A stretch of DNA of 29,192 nucleotides from a virus. Below, piece by piece: positions 15,407-23,753 of the stretch (positions are counted from its first letter, which is position 1; every line of letters starts with the position of its first letter). Made by a program: the position numbers and the translations under genes. Below the pieces are notes generated by a model that was given only the letters and a program-made list of their open reading frames with translations, was not told where the DNA came from and did no database searches. Where the stretch lies: positions 1 through 29,192 of the IMG/VR virus record IMGVR_UViG_3300046171_000016; one strand, 5' to 3'.

Positions 15407-18379
15407 ATGGGCGGTTGGAATCCTATTGATGACATAACTGATATTATTGATGATATTGTTGATGGTATCACAGACATAATTGAAGATGTTATAGGTTGGC
15501 TAGTTCCAATGCCAGATATTCCAGATTTCGGAGAATTAAGACCAGATCAAAATGCAAAAGGAATATTAGTTAATAAATTTAGTGCAAATGCACATATACC
15601 TATTATTTATGGAACACGAAAAGTTGGAGGTAATGTTGTATTTTTAAGGACATCTGGAACAGATAATAAATATTTATATATGGCGGTTGTATTAGGTGAA
15701 GGCGAAATAAGTAATGTTGAAGCATTATATATAAATGATAAAAGACCAACTTTATCTGGTGCTATGTCTGATAATGTTCAAAGAACTGTTTCAAGTTCAG
15801 ATCAAAATTTTTATGATACAGATAATTCACAAAGTTTGATTACAGTTGAAGCACATTTTGGAACAGATACACAATCTTCTTCATCTTTACTTCAAGAGGT
15901 TGAGGGGTGGACAACAGTACATAAATTATCTGGTTTAGCTTATTTGGCAATAAGGTTTGAGTGGAACGCAGATAAATTTGGCTCTATACCCAACGTACAG
16001 GCATTAGTTAAGGGTAGAAAGGTATATAACCCTAATTTAGATGGAACTCTTACAGGTGGAAGCGGAAGCCACAGGAAAGACACAAGTTCAACTTGGGAAT
16101 ATTCAGACAACCCTATATTGCAATTATTAGATTATTTAAGAAATGATAGATTTGGAATGGGTATTACAGATACTTATTTTGATAGTAATTTTGCAGATTG
16201 GCAAACTGCAACAGATGTATGCGATACACAAATCCAACCTTTAGGGGGTACAAATGCAATTTTTTTTCCTTTTGGGGTTGGTTATACAGGAGATGATGAA
16301 AGAACAATTACAAACACTATTGACCTAATGAATAGTCATACAGTTGTTGATACAGCAAAAAAAGCCATAGATAATGTTAAAGATTTTGTTAGGGGTTCTA
16401 GATCTTATTTAAACTTTTCTGGTGGTAAATATAACATATTAGTTGAAACAACAGGTTCAGCATCAATTACACTAACAGAAGATAATATTTTAGGTGGTAT
16501 TAATGTTATAAGTAAAAATAAAAATTCCAGATATAATCGAGTAATTACTAACTTTATAAACCCAGATAAAAATTATCAATCTGATTCAGCACAATTTCCA
16601 CCAGTTGACGAAACTTTAATAGATACGGCAGATCAACACGCAACACTTTTAGCAGAAGATGGTGGAGTATTGTTAGAGGGTAGGTTTGATTTTTCTATGC
16701 TTACAAATAAATTTCAAGCACAGGAAATGGCAGAAATAATTTTAAGGCGGTCTAGGTCTAGTTTAAATGTATCATTAAAAGCAGATGCAACAGCATTAGA
16801 TTTATCTATTGGTGATACAGTCAACATAACCCATGCAACACCCGCATTTTCTGCAAAACCTTTTAGAGTTCAAGGAATGACATTAAATGCAGACCATTCA
16901 GTAGGTTTGACATTATCTGAACATCAAGACTCATATTATACTTTTGGAACTCAAGACCCAATACCAGAAATAGCCGATACATCACTTCCAAACCCATTTA
17001 TAGTACAAACCCCCACAGTTTCAGCAACAGATGAATTAAGGGCAAGAAATGAAGAAGCAATAGCTGTATTATTGGTTAATGTTACAGCAACAGATTTATT
17101 TATTACAGATTTTGAAGTACAGGCAAAACGATCAACCGATTCTGTGTTTATAAATTTAGGTCGTGGAAGTTCATCACAATTTGAATTAGTAAATGTTGAG
17201 GATAATGTTGTTTATGATATTAGAGCAAGGTCGGTAAGTTCTGTTAGTCGTTCTTCATTTGTTTTAATACAACACCAAGTTGTAGGAAAAACAGAACCCC
17301 CAGAAGATGTAACAAACTTTAGTGTTAATATTATTGGAACAGAAGCACATTTAGGGTGGACTCCAGTAAGTGATTTAGATTTATCACATTATAGAATAAG
17401 GCATTGTAGGGAAACTAGCGGGGGTACATATGCCAATTCAGTTGATTTAGCTGATAAAGTATCAAGACCCGCAAATACTGTAATTGTACCCGCAATGACA
17501 GGTACATATTTTATTAAAGCTGTGGATAAAGTTGGTAATCCTTCAAGAAATGCTGTTAGTAAAGTTGCTATTATTGAGAATATAAAAGGTTTAAATTTAG
17601 TCGCAACATCTACACAAAGTCCTAATTTTACAGGTACTAAAACAAATACTGTTGTTGTGGATAATAAACTTCAATTAGGTACATCTAATTTATTTGATAG
17701 TGTTGCGGGAAACTTTGATGATGCAACAGGGTTATTTGATGCGGGTCAAGGTAATATTGCTAGTTCTGGTACATATGAATTTGATACACATATTGATTTA
17801 GGTTCTGTTTATACAAGCCGAGTAACAGCAAATATGAATGTTGCAAACTTTAGTTCGGTTGATTTATTTGATAGTGCAACAGGTAATTTTGATGATAGAG
17901 ATGGAGATTTTGATGGCGATCCCTCAGAATTTGATGATACTAATTCAGAATTATTAGTTGCTACCACAGAAGGCGATCCATCTGGTTCACCAACATATAC
18001 TGATTTTAGAAAGTTTTTTGTTGGGGATTATAAAGCAAGAGCATTTAAATTTAAGGTACAAATGACAAGTACAAAAGGCACAGCAACCCACCAAATATCA
18101 GCATTATCGGTTACTGTAGATATGCCAGATAGAGTTGTAGCAGAAGCCGATATTGTAAGTGGTACAAGCACTAGCGGAAAAACAGTTACATATTCACCCG
18201 CATTTAAAGTTTTACAAGGTGTAGGAATTTCAGCACAGAACTTAACAAGTGGTGATTACTATGCTATAACAAATAAAAGTGAAACAGGATTTACAATTGA
18301 GTTTTTTAATAGTTCCAATGCAACAGTTAGTAGAACATTTGATTATGTTGCTAGAGGATATGGTGAATTAGCAAGTTAG
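15407..18379 (+). CDS. Central tail hub / host-specificity protein, J-like (990 aa)
   Basis: The large tip protein that forms the hub and probably touches the receptor. It starts with a repeated acidic amphipathic segment (DDITDIIDDIVDGITDIIED), then a PMPDIPDF linker and the hub core (ILVNKFSANAHIPIIYGTRK, LYMAVVLGEGEISNVEALYI, a WEYSDNPILQLLDYLRNDRF block at ~230, and LDLSIGDTVNITHATPAF near 465). Fibronectin III-like modules follow (about 540-720), and near 760-850 two copies of an LFDSxxGNFDD motif. The order and size fit lambda J/TipJ proteins. It starts directly after the GNAT-like stop. Confidence 0.88.
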   Translation: MGGWNPIDDITDIIDDIVDGITDIIEDVIGWLVPMPDIPDFGELRPDQNAKGILVNKFSANAHIPIIYGTRKVGGNVVFLRTSGTDNKYLYMAVVLGEGEISNVEALYINDKRPTLSGAMSDNVQRTVSSSDQNFYDTDNSQSLITVEAHFGTDTQSSSSLLQEVEGWTTVHKLSGLAYLAIRFEWNADKFGSIPNVQALVKGRKVYNPNLDGTLTGGSGSHRKDTSSTWEYSDNPILQLLDYLRNDRFGMGITDTYFDSNFADWQTATDVCDTQIQPLGGTNAIFFPFGVGYTGDDERTITNTIDLMNSHTVVDTAKKAIDNVKDFVRGSRSYLNFSGGKYNILVETTGSASITLTEDNILGGINVISKNKNSRYNRVITNFINPDKNYQSDSAQFPPVDETLIDTADQHATLLAEDGGVLLEGRFDFSMLTNKFQAQEMAEIILRRSRSSLNVSLKADATALDLSIGDTVNITHATPAFSAKPFRVQGMTLNADHSVGLTLSEHQDSYYTFGTQDPIPEIADTSLPNPFIVQTPTVSATDELRARNEEAIAVLLVNVTATDLFITDFEVQAKRSTDSVFINLGRGSSSQFELVNVEDNVVYDIRARSVSSVSRSSFVLIQHQVVGKTEPPEDVTNFSVNIIGTEAHLGWTPVSDLDLSHYRIRHCRETSGGTYANSVDLADKVSRPANTVIVPAMTGTYFIKAVDKVGNPSRNAVSKVAIIENIKGLNLVATSTQSPNFTGTKTNTVVVDNKLQLGTSNLFDSVAGNFDDATGLFDAGQGNIASSGTYEFDTHIDLGSVYTSRVTANMNVANFSSVDLFDSATGNFDDRDGDFDGDPSEFDDTNSELLVATTEGDPSGSPTYTDFRKFFVGDYKARAFKFKVQMTSTKGTATHQISALSVTVDMPDRVVAEADIVSGTSTSGKTVTYSPAFKVLQGVGISAQNLTSGDYYAITNKSETGFTIEFFNSSNATVSRTFDYVARGYGELAS
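17686..17937 (+). repeat. Internal repeat in the hub gene (LFDS-GNFDD)
   Basis: The string coding LFDSVAGNFDDATGLFD near 17689-17739 recurs near 17866-17937 as LFDSATGNFDDRDGDFDG with a further SEFDD unit. The copies are similar at both base and protein level, and lie about 177 bases apart. Asp/Gly-rich repeats of this kind may bind metal ions or act as linkers in tip proteins. Confidence 0.6.
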
Positions 18380-18388
18380 GAGTAAGAA

Positions 18389-20110
18389 ATGTCGCAAAAT
18401 GATTTAACAATAGCTAATCAAGGGTTTGCATCTTTTAGATCAGATTTAAATAGTGCCTTACAAGCATTAGGTTCAACAAATTCTGGAACGTCAGCACCCT
18501 CAACGACTTTTGCAAATCAGTTGTTTTATGACACTACGAATAATATTTTAAAAATTAGAAATGAAGATAATGATGCTTTTATTTCACTTTTTACCTTAGA
18601 TCAAACTAATGATTTAATAAGCGGATTTACTTCACCTATTACAATTACTACTGCTGATAATTCAGATAACTTAACTTTAATAAGTACTGATGCAGATGCA
18701 AGTTCAGCACCAAATCTTAATATGTTTCGTAACTCTGCATCACCCGCTACTGATGATTTTTTGGCTAATATTAAATTCAATGGAAGAAATAACAATTCTC
18801 AAGATGTTCAATATGGGGAGATAGAAGTTTATGCACATGATGTGACTGATGGTTCAGAAGATGGTTGGCTTAATTTGAATGTAATGACTGGAGGTTCTAA
18901 TAAAAGCTATCTTCAGCTAAAAGGCGGTACTAGTCCTCAAGTTATTTTTAACGAGGATAGCAACGATATAGACTTTAGAGTTGAGTCAGGAACAAATGCC
19001 AATATGCTTTTTGTTGATGGTGGTAATGATGCAGTTGGGATAGCAACTAACAGTCCTGTTTCACTTTTAACAATAGAAAAAGGCAATGTTACTGGTGCTG
19101 GGCAATGGGCATCTTCTGCAATTGCTATAGCAAATCCAACAAATATAGGTTCGTATTCACAGATTTCTTTTGGTTACACTTCAAGCACAACAAACGCATC
19201 AGCTTACATTGGTTTTCTTTCTACAAATCAAGGAACAAATGGTTTTGGAGATTTAGTATTTGGCACAAGGTCTGTCAACTCAGACACACAGCCCTCGGAA
19301 AGACTCAGGGTGTCATCTACAGGTGATGTGGGGATTGGCACATCAGCACCAACAGCTTCAAGTTCTGGAATAGTATTAGCTGTTGAAACTAGTGCTGATG
19401 AAAATGTCAATTTATGTTTGAATACAAGCCATGTAGGACAAGCGGGAATAATTGAAGCTAGAAGAACTGGCAGAAGCAATTACGAAAGATTTGCACAAAT
19501 AAATTTGCAAAATGATAGTGATAGCGGAATTTTAAGATTTTTTACTGCAGGGTCTGGAAATGATGTTGCAGAAAGATTTCGCTGTGACGAAGCAGGTAAT
19601 ATAAATATAGGTCGCACCTCTACTGTACTTTCTTCTTTTGTTGGTATTGAATTTAATGGCACTACACACAATGGATTAGTACTAAAAACCACTCGAGCAG
19701 GATTAAACTCTAATTTTTTAGTATTTTCTAATTCTAGCGAAGCAGTTGCAGGGTTTATAATACAGAATGGCACTACTACAGTAAATTACACAACAAGTTC
19801 TGATTATCGTTTAAAAGAAAATGTAACGTATGATTTTGATGCCACAACAAGATTAAAACAACTCAAGCCTTGCAGATTTAATTTTATAGCTGATGCAGAT
19901 ACCACAGTAGATGGTTTCTTAGCACACGAGGTAAGCCATGATGCAGATGGAAATCCATTAGTACCTGAAGCAATCAGTGGCGAAAAAGATGCTACAAACG
20001 AAGATGGTAAAATAAAACCACAAGGAATCGATTATGGAAAAATCGTACCTTTACTTGTAAAAACCATACAAGAATTAGAAGCAAGAATAACAGCACTAGA
20101 AGGAGCATAA
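18389..20110 (+). CDS. Tail fibre with C-terminal S74 intramolecular chaperone (573 aa)
   Basis: A receptor-binding fibre candidate. The Ser/Thr/Asn-rich beta-helical shaft (residues ~1-460) includes VGIATNSPVSLLTI and VGIGTSAPTASSSGI repeats typical of trimeric fibres. The end is a Peptidase_S74 domain: SSDYRLKENVTYDFDATTRL with the Ser-Lys dyad at S471 and K476, then DGFLAHEVSH and YGKIVPLLVKTIQELEARIT. By family knowledge the domain trimerises the shaft and cuts itself off just before S471. The ribosome site AGGAG is at 18379-18383. It is the main part of the genome that uses GCAGG/GCTGG strings, which suggests acquisition by recombination. Confidence 0.92.
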   Translation: MSQNDLTIANQGFASFRSDLNSALQALGSTNSGTSAPSTTFANQLFYDTTNNILKIRNEDNDAFISLFTLDQTNDLISGFTSPITITTADNSDNLTLISTDADASSAPNLNMFRNSASPATDDFLANIKFNGRNNNSQDVQYGEIEVYAHDVTDGSEDGWLNLNVMTGGSNKSYLQLKGGTSPQVIFNEDSNDIDFRVESGTNANMLFVDGGNDAVGIATNSPVSLLTIEKGNVTGAGQWASSAIAIANPTNIGSYSQISFGYTSSTTNASAYIGFLSTNQGTNGFGDLVFGTRSVNSDTQPSERLRVSSTGDVGIGTSAPTASSSGIVLAVETSADENVNLCLNTSHVGQAGIIEARRTGRSNYERFAQINLQNDSDSGILRFFTAGSGNDVAERFRCDEAGNINIGRTSTVLSSFVGIEFNGTTHNGLVLKTTRAGLNSNFLVFSNSSEAVAGFIIQNGTTTVNYTTSSDYRLKENVTYDFDATTRLKQLKPCRFNFIADADTTVDGFLAHEVSHDADGNPLVPEAISGEKDATNEDGKIKPQGIDYGKIVPLLVKTIQELEARITALEGA

Positions 20111-20111
20111 A

Positions 20112-20426
20112 ATGGCAGTAACATGGACAATAGCATCAATGAATAGACAAATACAACTTGATGGCAAAGATGACGTAGTAACAACTATACATTGGACAGC
20201 AAGTGAAACAGATAGTGATGGAAATACTGGTTCATCATATGGTTCTGTAGGTGTAAAATTAGGGTCAAGTGCTTTTGTAGAATATAAAGATATTACCCAT
20301 GATAAGGCTTTAGAATGGTGTAAAGATGCTATTGGTACTGATGGACTTAAGAACATTGAAGATAGTATAGCAAGTCAAATAGCAGAAATGAAAACACCAA
20401 CAACAGCAAGTGGAGTATCGTGGTAA
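20112..20426 (+). CDS. Fibre-associated small protein (104 aa; DUF7936-like)
   Basis: It starts MAVTWTIASMNRQIQLDGKD and has VVTTIHWTASETDSDGNTGS, YGSVGVKL and DKALEWCKDAIG. This pattern (TW-x-I, T-x-HW-x-V/A-S, YGSVG) is common next to fibre genes in marine phages; I recall it as DUF7936, to be confirmed by profile search. Possibly a fibre-tip or adaptor protein. The TAA overlaps the start of the next gene (TAATG). Confidence 0.65.
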   Translation: MAVTWTIASMNRQIQLDGKDDVVTTIHWTASETDSDGNTGSSYGSVGVKLGSSAFVEYKDITHDKALEWCKDAIGTDGLKNIEDSIASQIAEMKTPTTASGVSW

Positions 20427-20674
20427 TGACTGAACAAAAATCAAATATTCTTAGTATTGATGGGAAAGAATACCCAACAGATAATCTAAAAGATGAACAA
20501 AAGGTTTTAATAGATCAAATAAATATTTGCCAAAATGAAATAAATGAACTTTCAAAATTAATTAGAAAACTTGATATTTTTGAAATAGCTAAAAAAGATT
20601 ATATTCAAAGGTTGTCAACATCTTTACAAAATGATGAAACTATAAAAAGCATGGATAATTCTAAGGCAGGCTAA
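20426..20674 (+). CDS. DUF6447-like protein (82 aa)
   Basis: It starts MTEQKSNILSIDGKEYPTDN and continues KDEQKVLIDQINICQNEINE with a helical hairpin, ending near the Ala-Gly-stop. The I-x-x-x-I-D-G-K-E-Y start plus coiled coil matches a marine phage family that I recall as DUF6447; function unknown. The ATG at 20426 overlaps the previous stop; an upstream GTG at 20420 is less likely. GGAG at 20412-20415 serves as ribosome site. It is the one gene outside the fibre with a GCAGG string, so it may have come in with the fibre. Confidence 0.65.
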   Translation: MTEQKSNILSIDGKEYPTDNLKDEQKVLIDQINICQNEINELSKLIRKLDIFEIAKKDYIQRLSTSLQNDETIKSMDNSKAG

Positions 20675-20830
20675 ATGGCTAAACCAACTATCACAACCCT
20701 TGAAAGTGAAATAAATAACCTAAAAGCTGTGGTAACTGATTTAACTCTTAGGGTTCGCAGAATGGAAAATGGTCTATATGCGGGTATGGGGTCAATTATA
20801 TTATTATTAATAGGTTTACTTGTGAGGTAG
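20675..20830 (+). CDS. Tiny coiled-coil plus membrane protein, XhlA-like (51 aa)
   Basis: ATG 20675 to TAG 20830. The first ~30 residues are a coiled coil (TTLESEINNLKAVVTDLTLR), followed by a membrane helix at about 36-50 (GMGSIILLLIGLLV) and one Arg. This is the design of the XhlA-type hemolysin/holin-helper proteins found beside phage lysis genes. It sits 3 bases before the next membrane gene. Its role in lysis is inferred. Confidence 0.65.
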   Translation: MAKPTITTLESEINNLKAVVTDLTLRVRRMENGLYAGMGSIILLLIGLLVR

Positions 20831-20833
20831 TGA

Positions 20834-21598
20834 ATGGAAATAATTACAGCTACCCTAACTGGTATTGCTCTCATTAAGAAATCGGTAGACTTTGTAAAAG
20901 AAAATATTTCCACAGTAAACGATATTAAAGACATAGCTAAACAAATAGATGGGTTTTTTGAAGGTGAAGCCCAGATGAATAAAGGTCAAGGAAAAGGGCT
21001 AGGAATTGCAGAACAATTTGGTTCTGTTGAAAGTTCTGCTAGTGATTTTATAGACCGCAAATTGTTGAACGAGTCTCGAGAAGAATTAAAAAACTTAGTG
21101 AATCTTAGGTTTCCAAGTCCTGCGGGTTCACCCTCCACATGGGATCAAATTTTAGCCGAAAGAGCCGAAAAGATAAAACAAGCTAAAGAAGCTGTAAGAC
21201 TACAAAATGTTGAAAAAAGACAAAAACAAAAAGAGATTATAGACACATTACAAACTATGGGGATTATATTCTGTGTTATAGCTGTAGTTGGAATAATATT
21301 ATTTATAGGTTTAAAAGCATATGCTTATGAATATAAAAGCAAACAATTAACCAGACAACAGCAGATAAATCAAGGTTTGATAAAAGAACCACAGCTAGTT
21401 TTATGCAGATTAAAAAAACAAAAAGTTTATAAGGGAAAAGTTGCGTGTATTTATCAAGGTGCTAACAGAACATTTGAATTATCATTTCAAGATATTAGAG
21501 TTGGTTGTGTTAAAAATTTTCAATGTGTTTTGAACCCAAATGGCAAAGAACCAAATATTGATGATGTTATGGAAAGTTTGCGGAGCATAGCAAAATGA
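20834..21598 (+). CDS. Single-pass membrane protein of the lysis region (254 aa)
   Basis: Not recognised by family. Helical N-terminal half (EIITATLTGIALIKKSVDFV ... GEAQMNKGQGKG; coiled coil at ~105-140), one membrane helix at about 142-165 (MGIIFCVIAVVGIILFIGLK), then a basic and Cys-containing part (VLCRLKKQKVYKGKVACIYQ; four Cys at the C-terminal side) that would lie on the other side of the membrane. Position before the lysozyme suggests envelope disruption (spanin-like or holin partner), but a structural role is also possible. The stop overlaps the next start (ATGACC). Confidence 0.65.
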   Translation: MEIITATLTGIALIKKSVDFVKENISTVNDIKDIAKQIDGFFEGEAQMNKGQGKGLGIAEQFGSVESSASDFIDRKLLNESREELKNLVNLRFPSPAGSPSTWDQILAERAEKIKQAKEAVRLQNVEKRQKQKEIIDTLQTMGIIFCVIAVVGIILFIGLKAYAYEYKSKQLTRQQQINQGLIKEPQLVLCRLKKQKVYKGKVACIYQGANRTFELSFQDIRVGCVKNFQCVLNPNGKEPNIDDVMESLRSIAK

Positions 21599-21792
21599 CC
21601 GCATTTATGTTAGCTTGTTATATGAATGGTGTTTTACAGGGTGCAATTTATTTTAAATCTGCAGTGGATTGTACCTTTTATTCAAAAGAATTAAGTGGTC
21701 AACGATTTGATACACCAACAGGTAGCGAAGAATATAATTGTATGTGTAAGCTAGTTCCAAATGTAAACCCAGATAAAGTTAGAGTTTATTAA
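21595..21792 (+). CDS. Small Cys-containing protein (65 aa)
   Basis: Not recognised. It begins with a short hydrophobic part (MTAFMLACYMNGVLQGAIYF) and has four cysteines (ACY, DCTFY, NCMCKL). It overlaps the membrane gene by 4 bases and the next gene by one, so it is translated as part of the lysis cluster. Disulfide formation in the periplasm would fit the Cys pattern, but the hydrophobic start is too weak to be sure of export. Confidence 0.6.
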   Translation: MTAFMLACYMNGVLQGAIYFKSAVDCTFYSKELSGQRFDTPTGSEEYNCMCKLVPNVNPDKVRVY

Positions 21793-22100
21793 TGCAAAAA
21801 AAATTACAAAAAAATTCTAAACTAAATCCATTAGATAAAAATCTAGATGGAATTATTGATGACCATGAATTAGAAGTTGCAGAAACAGAAACAAAACTTA
21901 GAAAACATCTAGCACAACTCAGAATGGCAAGATATACGTTGATAGCTATGGGATTATTTACTTTTATGATGTTTATGCCTTTTATTAGCATAGAAAGAAT
22001 TAACGCATTAAGCGATATTAGTAATCTTTTCTATATAACAGGTGGTGGTATAGTATCAGTATATATGGGTGCAAGTATGATAACAAAAGGTGGTAAATGA
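21792..22100 (+). CDS. EF-hand plus two-helix membrane protein, holin candidate (102 aa)
   Basis: The N-terminal soluble part holds one perfect EF-hand loop: D15, N17, D19, G20, I22 and E26 (DKNLDGIIDDHE). A charged helix (ETETKLRKHLAQLRMAR) leads into two membrane helices at about 49-67 and 78-97. Small two-helix proteins next to lysozyme are usual holins; the Ca2+-binding loop is an extra. Similar EF-hand membrane proteins occur in marine phages. It overlaps both neighbours (A of TAATG; TGATG). Confidence 0.72.
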   Translation: MQKKLQKNSKLNPLDKNLDGIIDDHELEVAETETKLRKHLAQLRMARYTLIAMGLFTFMMFMPFISIERINALSDISNLFYITGGGIVSVYMGASMITKGGK

Positions 22101-22558
22101 TGAATATTGAGGAATTAAAAGCAGATATAATAAAAGAAGAAGGTGTTAAGCTAAATGATGATGGACAACATATTTTATATAACGATCATTTAGGATTTAA
22201 AACTTTTGGAATTGGGCATTTATGTAGAGCAACAGACCCAGAAAATGATATGGAACTTGGTGCAGTTGTTTCACAAGAAAGAGTTGATGAATGTTTAGAA
22301 AATGATTTATACGTTGCCATAAATGATGCTGAAAGATTTTGTGAGGGTATGGACATAGACGATAATGTAAAAGAATGTGTTACCCATATGTCATTTCAGT
22401 TAGGTTTACCAAAACTAAATCAGTTTAAAAAATTTAAAAAAGCCTTACAAGATAATAATATTGAAACAGCTATAGCCGAAATGAAAGATAGTAGGGCATA
22501 TAATCAAACTACAAATAGATGGGATAGATTGATAGAAAAGATGAAAAAAAGTATCTAA
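22100..22558 (+). CDS. Endolysin, T4-type lysozyme (GH24, 152 aa)
   Basis: Muramidase that breaks the peptidoglycan for lysis. The order EEGVKLN (E14), YNDHLG (D29) and TFGIGHL (T35) matches the Glu-Asp-Thr catalytic set of T4 lysozyme. The C-terminal half (ECVTHMSFQLGLPKLNQFKK ... DSRAYNQTTNRWDRL) matches the family as well; the usual ARR-x-x-E-x-x-L end is shortened. No signal peptide, so a holin must let it through. ATG 22100 is preferred to 22097 because GGTGG ends 6 bases before it. It overlaps the preceding stop. Confidence 0.92.
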   Translation: MNIEELKADIIKEEGVKLNDDGQHILYNDHLGFKTFGIGHLCRATDPENDMELGAVVSQERVDECLENDLYVAINDAERFCEGMDIDDNVKECVTHMSFQLGLPKLNQFKKFKKALQDNNIETAIAEMKDSRAYNQTTNRWDRLIEKMKKSI

Positions 22559-22602
22559 GTCATTGATTTATAAGGGTTTAATCCTGGGAAGTATGTTATT
22601 TT

Positions 22603-23004
22603 ATGTTAAATTTATTAATAAGTCCTATAGCTGAATTAGCGGGTACATGGCTAAAAGGCAAAGTAGATAAAAGTAAAGCAGATAGCGAAGTAAAGGTAGC
22701 TAGAGCCAAAGCAGAAGCTAAAGTTTACGAAACAGAAGCTACTTCATCTATGCTTAATGAAAAGAACCTAACCGATCAAATGGGCGATAGTTTGAAAGAT
22801 GAGTTCTGGACAATAATATTTGGTGGTATTTTAATTTGTTGTTTTATTCCAAGTACACAACCTTATATCAAAGAGGGTTTTATATTTTTAGATCAACATA
22901 CCCCAGAATGGTTTTCTAATATGCTTTACATAGTTATAGGTTCATCTTTTGGGTACAGGTTTGGAAAACAAGGTTTACAACTAATTAATAAGAAAAAACA
23001 ATGA
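22603..23004 (+). CDS. Holin-like membrane protein (133 aa)
   Basis: An N-terminal amphipathic helix (MLNLLISPIAELAGTWLKGK), a charged Ala/Lys/Glu coiled coil (AKAEAKVYETEAT), then two membrane segments (about 69-88: TIIFGGILICCFIPSTQPY; 105-120: NMLYIVIGSSFGYRFG) and a Lys-rich end. The block SLKDEFWTIIFGGILI recurs in holin-like proteins of GTA and marine phages (3TM holin type). It comes 44 bases after the lysozyme gene; the last bases overlap the next gene. Confidence 0.72.
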   Translation: MLNLLISPIAELAGTWLKGKVDKSKADSEVKVARAKAEAKVYETEATSSMLNEKNLTDQMGDSLKDEFWTIIFGGILICCFIPSTQPYIKEGFIFLDQHTPEWFSNMLYIVIGSSFGYRFGKQGLQLINKKKQ

Positions 23005-23282
23005 TGTGGTTTTATTTATCATTAAGTAAATTTTTTAATAAAATTGGAAATTATTTTTATAATCTTCATGTTGTAGAATTGAGAATAAAACAAAAGAAAG
23101 ATAGTGAAAAACCTAATAAACCTTATTGTAAAAAATGTGTTTTGAAATATGCAACAACAGAAAAAATGCAAAGAAAAGAAAATATTATTCATGCCACCCA
23201 AGGGAATAGAGTTAGAAAAATTACAGAATTTTGGTTAGAGTGTATAAGATGTAAAGCTAAAACAAAAAAAGGGTATTGTTGA
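23001..23282 (+). CDS. Zinc-ribbon protein with amphipathic start (93 aa)
   Basis: It starts MMWFYLSLSKFFNKIGNYFY, an aromatic, amphipathic helix, and has two CxxC pairs (CKKC and CIRC) forming a likely zinc ribbon, plus a terminal Cys. The same FY-x-x-L-x-x-x-FN-x-I-x-x-YF pattern opens the next gene, so the two N termini are probably related. Overlaps both neighbours. Function unknown; a membrane-surface or virion role is possible. Confidence 0.6.
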   Translation: MMWFYLSLSKFFNKIGNYFYNLHVVELRIKQKKDSEKPNKPYCKKCVLKYATTEKMQRKENIIHATQGNRVRKITEFWLECIRCKAKTKKGYC

Positions 23283-23479
23283 TGAGCAAATTTTATATGA
23301 AACTTTATGATTATTTTAATAGTATTGCGGGTTATTTCTGGAAAAAAGCATTACAACCACGAAAAAAGGAGAATGAAGTGAAAAAAGGATTAACACCTAA
23401 ACAAAAAAAATTGCCTAAAGGTTTACAGGAAGCTATCCTAAAAAAGCAAAAATCAACTAAGAAAAAGAAAGGGAAATAA
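23282..23479 (+). CDS. Small basic protein with paralogous N terminus (65 aa)
   Basis: It starts MSKFYMKLYDYFNSIAGYFW, resembling the start of the gene at 23001, then becomes Lys-rich (LTPKQKKLPKGLQEAILKKQ and a KKKKGK tail). ATG 23282 overlaps the previous stop (TGATG); a TTG reading from 23276 has no support. The KLPKGLQEAILKKQ element is a frequent motif of tiny marine-phage proteins. Function unknown. Confidence 0.6.
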   Translation: MSKFYMKLYDYFNSIAGYFWKKALQPRKKENEVKKGLTPKQKKLPKGLQEAILKKQKSTKKKKGK

Positions 23480-23480
23480 A

Positions 23481-23570
23481 ATGCCATATCATACTGGAAA
23501 AGGTTCACATTCTAAGGGAATGAAGAAAAAGAAAAAAAACAAAAGAATGAAAATTAAGAAAAAAAAATAA
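23481..23570 (+). CDS. Very small Lys-rich protein (29 aa)
   Basis: ATG 23481 to TAA 23570: MPYHTGKGSHSKGM followed by an almost pure Lys/Arg/Asn tail. MPY-x-x-GK starts of this kind recur in tiny proteins of marine phages. It fills the gap between 23479 and 23571 exactly. Possibly a DNA-binding or packaged peptide; function unknown. Confidence 0.55.
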   Translation: MPYHTGKGSHSKGMKKKKKNKRMKIKKKK

Positions 23571-23753
23571 ATGGTTTTAGTAAAATCTATTAAAAAGTTT
23601 ACTTCAAAGCTAAATAAAACCCAACAAAAGGCAATGAATAGACACGCAAGACATCATTCATTAAAGCATATGAAACAAATGGCGAAAGATTTAGAAGATG
23701 GAAAAACTTTTGGACAATCTCATAGACGAGCTATGGCGAAAGTTGGTAGATGA
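23571..23753 (+). CDS. Small basic protein with RHARHHSLKHM motif (60 aa)
   Basis: It contains QQKAMNRHARHHSLKHMKQM and GKTFGQSHRRAMAKVGR, a combination that is common in small proteins of cyanophages and related marine phages. His/Lys/Arg-rich, helical, no known function. Its stop overlaps the next start (ATGA, 23750-23753). Confidence 0.65.
   Translation: MVLVKSIKKFTSKLNKTQQKAMNRHARHHSLKHMKQMAKDLEDGKTFGQSHRRAMAKVGR

Noticed and set aside
19105-19326. Plus-strand open frame inside the fibre gene
   Set aside because: Out of frame with the clear fibre coding sequence and rich in Phe/Lys/His; no start signal.
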